Below, one piece after another: positions 30,294-35,354 of a DNA stretch of 35,354 nucleotides. Each line of letters opens with the position of its first letter. The first letter of the stretch is position 1. Location: positions 1 through 35,354 of the forward strand of contig CAIOTJ010000496.1 in NCBI GenBank assembly GCA_903861195.1, in the 5' to 3' direction. The stretch is from an uncultured Planctomycetaceae bacterium (GTDB lineage Bacteria > Planctomycetota > Planctomycetia > Planctomycetales > Planctomycetaceae). A program made the position numbers and the translations under genes. Under the pieces are notes generated by a model, which was given only the letters and a program-made list of their open reading frames with translations, was not told the DNA's origin and did not search any database.

Positions 30294-33200
30294 TCAATTC
30301 TTCGAAATTGTTTCGTCGAGGTTGAGCAGGACTCTCGACACGAGTGTCCAGGCGGCGGCATCCTGGGGATTGGAACCCGGCGGCAGTTCGGGGAGTTGGG
30401 CCGGATTGCCGGTGATGATTTCCCGGGGATTGAGCCAACCCTCCGCGAGTTTGCGCCGGCGTGAGGCGAGCAATTGCTCCAGTGCCCGTCGTTCGTCTGC
30501 GGTCGGGGGGCGCAGCGTGCAGAGTCGCCAGGCACGTTCAATCCGTTCCTCATCCGAGGGGCCCGACTCCCGCAGGACCCGCAGGGCCAGCCCGCGGGCT
30601 GCCTCCACGAAGATGGTCTCATTTAACCCCGTGAGTGCCGCCAGAGGCGTGTTGGACCGCACCCTTCGGGCACAGGAGAAGTCTCCGTTGGGGGCGTCGA
30701 AATTGGACATCACCGGGTCGGGCATCGATCTCTTTCGGAAACCGTAGACTGTCCGCCGATATCGTTCGGGGCCCTCGGCAGGCTTCCAAAAGGCGGGATA
30801 GACGTAGTTGTAGTCGAGGACGTTCTGCGGAACGGGGGGAATCACACCGGGCCCCCCGACTCGGTGGTGGATCAACCCCGAGATCGTCAGAGCGATATCG
30901 CGCACCACCTCAGCCTCGGCTCGAAAGCGAGGTCCCCGGGCCAGGAAAGCATTCCGGGGATCCCGTTGGAGAGATTCGGGACTGGCGCTCGAGTCTCTCT
31001 GGTATGCCTCACTGGTCATAATCAGTTCGATGAGCTGTTTGTGACTCCAACCCCGCTCCATGAACTCAACCGAGAGCCAGTCGAGCAGTTCGCGATGCTC
31101 GGGGTAGGGAGAGCGAGTGCCAAAGTCTTCGGCTGTCTCGACCAGTCCATTGCCAAATATCGCCTGCCAAACCCGATTCACGGCGACCCGGGCCGTAAAC
31201 GGAGACTTGGGATCCGCGAGCCAGCGGGCGAAGGTCAGGCGATTGCGGGGGGCATCCGCCGGGAGTGGATGAAATGCGGCGGGCACATGCGGTTCCACAA
31301 CCTCGCGCGGCTGATCCCAGTTGCCGCGGTCCAGGAGATGTGTGGGGCGGCGATCGTCCGGGTTTCTCTCCGCGAGATGCAGCACCGTGGTGGCCGCCTG
31401 GGGATAGGACTTCCAGAGAGTCGCGATCTCGTCTGTGATGGGCTGCGCCTCGGCGTGTGATTTGCGCCAGGCGGCGAAGACCGCAGCCCGCTCCCCGGCG
31501 GATTGTCGCTCGACCTCTTTCGCCAGTGCCAGAACAGCGCCATGATCCACGGGGCCCGCCTTGGGATCTGGACTGCGGGTGAGGCTGATTCGGATACAGC
31601 CCGCCATCTCCCCCATTCTCAGGACCACCTTGAATTGAGTTCCGGGAGGACAATTCAAGGGTTGTTCGAACTGGATGACCGCCGCGGACGGGTGGTTTCT
31701 CAGCCCCGGTCCCCGATCGGCGGCCCACACGGTTTCGTCAGACCCGTCGATCAGCAGTTCGACTGGGCCCCGCACGCTCTTGCCATTGGCCTGCTTCTGC
31801 TCGGGTTCTGAAAAATCGGCCGTGGGGCGAGCCAGCTTCTGTTTCTCGAAGTTCTGTTCTCCCGGCCGGCGCACCAGAACCTCCAACTCCTGGACCGTCC
31901 AAGAGCCCTGGCGGGTCCGGCCGGGACCATTCTGAGGCAAATCGCGGTGGTTCAGCACTTCGAGGCGCAGTCCGGTGATCCCCTCCAGAGCCGGAGCGCC
32001 GACGAAGAAGACGTCGTTGCTGGTGTGCCCCTTCATCAAAAACGACCGATCCCGTTCCTGGGTCGGATGGTTCAGTCCGCTGATGGAACCCATTTCGATC
32101 GCTTCGAGGGGCTCCCAGGCGGCCTGGGACTCGATGATCTGCCGTGACCAGGCGGCCAACTCGGCGATCCAGCCCGGGCGGGCCACCCGCCAGCGCTCCT
32201 CAGCCGCCTCAATTTTGGCGTGGAGTTCCTGGATCTGCTGGTGTTGCTCTGGTGTATAGACCCACGACTGGGCCTCATAGGTGTCATTCAGGAACGCGAA
32301 CAGCCCGTAGTATTCGGTGTGGGTCAGGGGATCGAACTTGTGGGAATGGCACTGCGCGCACTGAGTCGAGAGCCCCATGACGGCCTTGCCCAGGCAGTCG
32401 ATCCGGTCGAACATTTCAACCATCCGGAACTGTTCCGGCACAATCGCCCCCTCCTCATTGATCATGCTGTTCCTCAGCAGGCCCGTCGCGATGAGCTGTG
32501 AGGGGGTGGCGTTGGGAAGCAAGTCTCCGGCAAACTGCTCGATCAGGAATTGATCGTAAGGCAAGTCACGATTGAAGGCTTCGATCACCCAGTCGCGCCA
32601 GACCCACTGCTCGCGCTGCAGATCCTTCTCATAACCGTTGGTGTCAGAATAGCGGGCGGCGTCCAGCCAGTGACGGGCCCACTTCTCTCCGAATCGGTCG
32701 CTGGCCAGCAATTTGCGAATCGTCGCACTCAGTCCGTCCCGTTCGAATTCAACCAGATCTTCGGGCGAGGGGGGCAGGCCAATGAGATCGAGATAGACCC
32801 GACGACAGAGGGCTGCTGAAGAAGCCGGACCGTTGGTGGACAGCCCTGCCCCGGACAGGTCCCGCGAGATGAAGGCGTCAATGGGATGCGTCGGACCCGG
32901 AGGAACCTGTGACTTGTGGGGCGGCTGAAAAGCCCAGTGACCAGCGTAGACGGCCCCTTCGGTGATCCATTGTTTCAGCAGCTCAATTTGCCTGCTGTTC
33001 AATGGAGTTTTGGCGGACGGCGGCGGCATCTGTTCACTCGGATCATCCGACAGGATTCGCCGCAACAGTTCGCTGGTTAGCGGCTGGCCCGGGATCAGGG
33101 CCGGTTCTCCCGAATCCCCTCCCCGCAGTGCGGAATCCCGTTCATCAAGACGCAGTCCGCCCTTGCGTTCCTTGGCATCGACTCCGTGGCATTGGGTGCA

Positions 33201-33314
33201 ATGGCCGGCAAGAATCGGCTGGATATCTCGCTGGAAATCAATCGCACCCGACCAGCAGGGAGTGCCGCAGGCAATCAGAAGGGCCAGGGAGGTGAACAGG
33301 GACTGCGCAGACAT
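30294..33314 (-). CDS. PSCyt1/DUF1549/DUF1553 cytochrome-type protein
   Basis: 1006 residues from the ATG at 33314, with a signal peptide ([18 protein letters not shown]). The domain order is PSCyt1 with a haem motif CTQCHG (C39, C42, H43), [15 protein letters not shown] and EQMPPP; DUF1549 (PSCyt2) at about 145-370 with [21 protein letters not shown]; a second [11 protein letters not shown] haem-type motif; a central, poorly conserved part; and DUF1553 (PSD1) near the C-terminus with [20 protein letters not shown] and [19 protein letters not shown]. Such proteins occur in tens of copies per planctomycete genome, nearly always followed by DUF1501. It is probably periplasmic and redox-active, but the substrate is not established. 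The next gene starts 7 bp later. Confidence 0.95.
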   Translation of the reverse strand: MSAQSLFTSLALLIACGTPCWSGAIDFQRDIQPILAGHCTQCHGVDAKERKGGLRLDERDSALRGGDSGEPALIPGQPLTSELLRRILSDDPSEQMPPPSAKTPLNSRQIELLKQWITEGAVYAGHWAFQPPHKSQVPPGPTHPIDAFISRDLSGAGLSTNGPASSAALCRRVYLDLIGLPPSPEDLVEFERDGLSATIRKLLASDRFGEKWARHWLDAARYSDTNGYEKDLQREQWVWRDWVIEAFNRDLPYDQFLIEQFAGDLLPNATPSQLIATGLLRNSMINEEGAIVPEQFRMVEMFDRIDCLGKAVMGLSTQCAQCHSHKFDPLTHTEYYGLFAFLNDTYEAQSWVYTPEQHQQIQELHAKIEAAEERWRVARPGWIAELAAWSRQIIESQAAWEPLEAIEMGSISGLNHPTQERDRSFLMKGHTSNDVFFVGAPALEGITGLRLEVLNHRDLPQNGPGRTRQGSWTVQELEVLVRRPGEQNFEKQKLARPTADFSEPEQKQANGKSVRGPVELLIDGSDETVWAADRGPGLRNHPSAAVIQFEQPLNCPPGTQFKVVLRMGEMAGCIRISLTRSPDPKAGPVDHGAVLALAKEVERQSAGERAAVFAAWRKSHAEAQPITDEIATLWKSYPQAATTVLHLAERNPDDRRPTHLLDRGNWDQPREVVEPHVPAAFHPLPADAPRNRLTFARWLADPKSPFTARVAVNRVWQAIFGNGLVETAEDFGTRSPYPEHRELLDWLSVEFMERGWSHKQLIELIMTSEAYQRDSSASPESLQRDPRNAFLARGPRFRAEAEVVRDIALTISGLIHHRVGGPGVIPPVPQNVLDYNYVYPAFWKPAEGPERYRRTVYGFRKRSMPDPVMSNFDAPNGDFSCARRVRSNTPLAALTGLNETIFVEAARGLALRVLRESGPSDEERIERAWRLCTLRPPTADERRALEQLLASRRRKLAEGWLNPREIITGNPAQLPELPPGSNPQDAAAWTLVSRVLLNLDETISKN

Positions 33315-33579
33315 GGGAGGACCTCGGAGGAGCAGCAGGCAGGCATCCAGAGAACCCGCCTCCGACAATTGCACACTCTTTGAATCGTAGCTTGGCAGGC
33401 TCTAGGCAGACAACCGCGCCGCTGCCGCGAGCGAATTGCACAGAACCGTGGACGTTGCCAAAGAGCAAAGAAGAGGTTCGTCGAGTCCATGGGGCCGGGA
33501 GCGACCCCGGATGGAGGGGGGCAGGCGAAGTGCAGAAACTCCCATCGTTTGTCCGCTGCCAGGCCGGACGAGGAGGGGC

Positions 33580-34527
33580 TCAGGTGGGATCTGTCGGGCG
33601 CGCGGGGGGAACGAGATTGAGGGGTCTGCGAGAAATTTCCCCCAGAGGCCGCAGGTCAATCAGGTGGGCTCCGTGGTGGCTTCCAAAGGGGCCGAGCTGA
33701 CGGTTGTAATCACGCAGTCGCTGCAGGCGTGTCTGGGTTGGAAGTGATCCTGGATGATCACTGTCGGGGGAGTGTCCCCAGAGGATCCGGGATCCATCCA
33801 CGGCTCGCAATTCGAAGACCCCATCGTCGAAGGAATCTGGCCTGTGGCTCGTCGAAGGAACAACAATGGCGGCCAGTTGCAATTCTTTCCAGAAGGGTTC
33901 CAGGATGGCCGCCAGCGCCGAGGCCTGGATGACCAGTGGATCGCCCCAAGGGTGACCGACCATGCCCGGTGCGGTCCGAATCCCCTCGATACGCGGGTAA
34001 CTCTCGGAGTCGGTCAAAAGTTGTCGTGGTTGCGGTAAAACAACGCCAGACTCGTCGACGGGAAACTCGCCGGAGTCGATGCAGACCAGCGCCAGGGGGC
34101 GGCGATAATCGAGTTCGATCGTCACTCGCGGCGGAAATGTCTTGCGTACGGAATGAACCCGCTCGACCCAGGGATTCAGCGAACAGGCATCGTGCAATTC
34201 GCGGGTGATGTTCGGATCCATCAAGGAGATCCGGGAAGGAAGCTCGCAGTTGGAGACGATTTCCCGTGTGAAATCTCCGGGAATCCACCGGGGGGGTTGC
34301 GTGATGTGGATCTCGCGCCGTTGGAGCTGATATTCGGGGGCCCGAAACAGCGAGTGCCAACTCTCTCGTGCCGGCGCTCCCAGGATTCCACCGAAGGCCG
34401 CCAGGGCCCCCAGCATCAGCCAGTGTCGACTCGGCACCGGCCAGCCACTTGAGGCGCCGCCGTCAACTTCAGCAGGACCGACAGAATCGGTGCAGATCGC
34501 ATCGACTGGTGAGGGGGGTTGGTTCAT
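33580..34527 (-). CDS. FtsQ/DivIB-like POTRA membrane protein
   Basis: 315 residues. A hydrophilic, Pro/Ser-rich N-terminus of about 35 residues is followed by one membrane helix (about 36-52, WLMLGALAAFGGILGA), a POTRA-like domain (about 68-140) and a second periplasmic domain. The POTRA segment has the FtsQ signature CSLNPWVERVHSVRKTFPPRVTIELDYRRPLAL, and the FPVDESGVVLP segment after it is the FtsQ-domain hallmark. The single-pass topology and the position directly downstream of ddl match the division and cell-wall (dcw) gene order. In other bacteria FtsQ links the FtsB/FtsL complex to the divisome. Planctomycetes lack FtsZ, so the role here is open. The C-terminal tail (RRPLNLVPPARPTDPT) is not conserved. 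The family call is fairly firm, the function inferred. Confidence 0.8.
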   Translation of the reverse strand: MNQPPSPVDAICTDSVGPAEVDGGASSGWPVPSRHWLMLGALAAFGGILGAPARESWHSLFRAPEYQLQRREIHITQPPRWIPGDFTREIVSNCELPSRISLMDPNITRELHDACSLNPWVERVHSVRKTFPPRVTIELDYRRPLALVCIDSGEFPVDESGVVLPQPRQLLTDSESYPRIEGIRTAPGMVGHPWGDPLVIQASALAAILEPFWKELQLAAIVVPSTSHRPDSFDDGVFELRAVDGSRILWGHSPDSDHPGSLPTQTRLQRLRDYNRQLGPFGSHHGAHLIDLRPLGEISRRPLNLVPPARPTDPT

Positions 34528-34683
34528 GGCCGTCGCGGGCTGTCAATCGGAGGCAGTTCCAGTCTGTGGTGGCTGAAGGATAGCACGCGATTTGGCGATT
34601 GCGATCGCCGCCTGGAGCGAACCGCTGAGAGTCCCTCGCCGAGCGCAGCCTGTCCGGTTTGAGCGATTGTCGATCCACTGTGC

Positions 34684-34723
34684 GGTTCATCCCCCCGGAA
34701 GAATTCCGGGGATCGGATGAACC
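34684..34723 (-). terminator. Long hairpin downstream of ddl, no T-tract
   Basis: GGTTCATCC (34684-34692) pairs with GGATGAACC (34715-34723) and CCCCGGAA (34693-34700) with TTCCGGGG (34704-34711), a 17-bp stem with a 3-base bulge and GAA loop. It begins about 10 bases after the ddl stop. No run of T follows on the minus strand, so terminator function is uncertain; it may modulate ddl/ftsQ expression. Confidence 0.5.
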
Positions 34724-34732
34724 GGGTGGGGA

Positions 34733-35354
34733 TCAGGCCGCCCGCCTCTGTTCAAAATGGCCGAGTGCCGCATCGACGCACCATTGACAAAGTGCGTCGA
34801 ATGAGAGCCCGGCGTGGGCAGCCGCCTTGGGGACCAGGCTATGATCGGTGAATCCAGGAATGGTGTTGATTTCGAGGACGAAGGGGCGGCCGAAACAGTC
34901 GACCATCAGGTCGACCCGGGCGACGCCGCGGGTCCCAACGGCGAGACATGCCGCGCGGGCGACCCCGGAGACACGGTCGGACATTCCCCCTGGATCGGAA
35001 TCAAACAGGTAACGGATTTCTTCGGAATGGTACTTCGCATGGAAATCGAAGACCTGTCCGAAACCTGCAATTCGGATGGGGGGAAGGGGGCGGTCGTCGA
35101 GCAATCCCACGGTCCATTCATCGCCGAGAATCGCCTGTTCCAGCAGGGCGACCGGTCCCAACGAAAAGGCGAGTTCGCACGCGGAAATCAACGATTCGGC
35201 GGAGGTCACCAGGGAGACTCCCAGGCTGGAGCCCTGTTGGTCGGGCTTGACCATGAGAGGATAGCCCAGACGCCCGGCCAGATCGTGCAGGCTGTGCGTA
35301 GATTGGGTGTGAGCGATCACCTGCCAGGGGGGAGTGGGAATTCCTGCCTGGACC
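34733..35354 (-). CDS. ddl: D-alanine--D-alanine ligase, C-terminal part (5' end outside window)
   Basis: The frame is open to the window edge, so the N-terminal third is missing; about 207 residues are visible. Ddl is an ATP-grasp ligase making the D-Ala-D-Ala dipeptide of peptidoglycan precursors. The visible part begins AGIPTPPW, then GYPLMVKPDQQGSSLGVSLV for ATP binding, LLEQAILGDEWTVGLL, FDFHAKY with the catalytic-loop Tyr, GTRGVARVDLMVD and the C-terminal metal-binding FVLEINTIPGFTDHSLVPKAAAHAGLSF. The protein ends shortly after, as in the family, with a slightly extended tail. An FtsQ-like gene lies 205 bp downstream on the same strand. The presence of ddl is consistent with peptidoglycan synthesis in Planctomycetes. 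Confidence 0.94.
   Translation of the reverse strand, partial: VQAGIPTPPWQVIAHTQSTHSLHDLAGRLGYPLMVKPDQQGSSLGVSLVTSAESLISACELAFSLGPVALLEQAILGDEWTVGLLDDRPLPPIRIAGFGQVFDFHAKYHSEEIRYLFDSDPGGMSDRVSGVARAACLAVGTRGVARVDLMVDCFGRPFVLEINTIPGFTDHSLVPKAAAHAGLSFDALCQWCVDAALGHFEQRRAA

Noticed and set aside
28994-30325. 443-codon open frame on the plus strand opposite the DUF1501 gene
   Set aside because: The DUF1501 protein on the other strand matches its family along its length; the plus frame has no domain.

Overview
The window is high-GC bacterial chromosome and almost certainly comes from the phylum Planctomycetes, probably the Planctomycetaceae and relatives. The best evidence is the operon pairing a cytochrome-type PSCyt1/DUF1549/DUF1553 protein with a DUF1501 protein (28868-33314). 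Other lineage markers are a DUF1559-type protein at the left edge, a Tat-signal Gfo/Idh/MocA oxidoreductase and a SUMF1-domain secreted protein. I see no prophage, insertion sequence, CRISPR array, rRNA or tRNA. Most of the window reads as ordinary core chromosome.

Left part (1-9.2 kb). A truncated DUF1559 protein is followed by a PSP1/RicT-family protein and NAD(P)H-hydrate dehydratase (NnrD), which look like one operon. Convergent to them is a PAP2-phosphatase/CinA operon; the 3' ends of nnrD and cinA overlap. A membrane-anchored TPR protein and an ammonium transporter (Amt) diverge from a spacer that holds a G-rich 7-bp tandem repeat. A clear intrinsic terminator ends amt.

Metal-uptake region (9.2-14.6 kb). 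This is the most interesting part. A DtxR/MntR-family repressor is divergent from a tightly coupled TroA-TroB-TroC-TroD-type ABC operon: a lipoprotein binding protein, an ATPase and two permeases. The last permease is fused to a complete second DtxR-type regulator that keeps the metal ligands. This is the same principle as chlamydial YtgCR, with the domain attached to a different permease of the operon.

Middle part (14.6-21.8 kb). It holds a small conserved-looking protein, a roughly 0.67-kb non-coding stretch, rpmB-gatC, a Tat/Sec-exported hypothetical protein and a small lipoprotein. An ApbE-family flavin transferase is divergent from a SUMF1-domain protein, and a Gfo/Idh/MocA oxidoreductase ends at a second strong terminator.

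Respiratory region (21.9-25.7 kb). The order is nuoI, a DUF2203 gene, nuoA, nuoC, nuoD. nuoB is absent from its usual place between nuoA and nuoC, and no other nuo genes follow, so complex I genes must be split over more than one locus.

Right part (25.8-35.35 kb). All genes are on the minus strand: a GNAT acetyltransferase, a DUF4177-like small protein, an RtcB RNA ligase, a roughly 0.7-kb gene-free stretch, the DUF1501/PSCyt1 operon, an FtsQ/POTRA-like membrane protein and the C-terminal part of D-Ala-D-Ala ligase. The last two are a ddl-ftsQ remnant of the division and cell-wall cluster, notable in a phylum known for lacking FtsZ.
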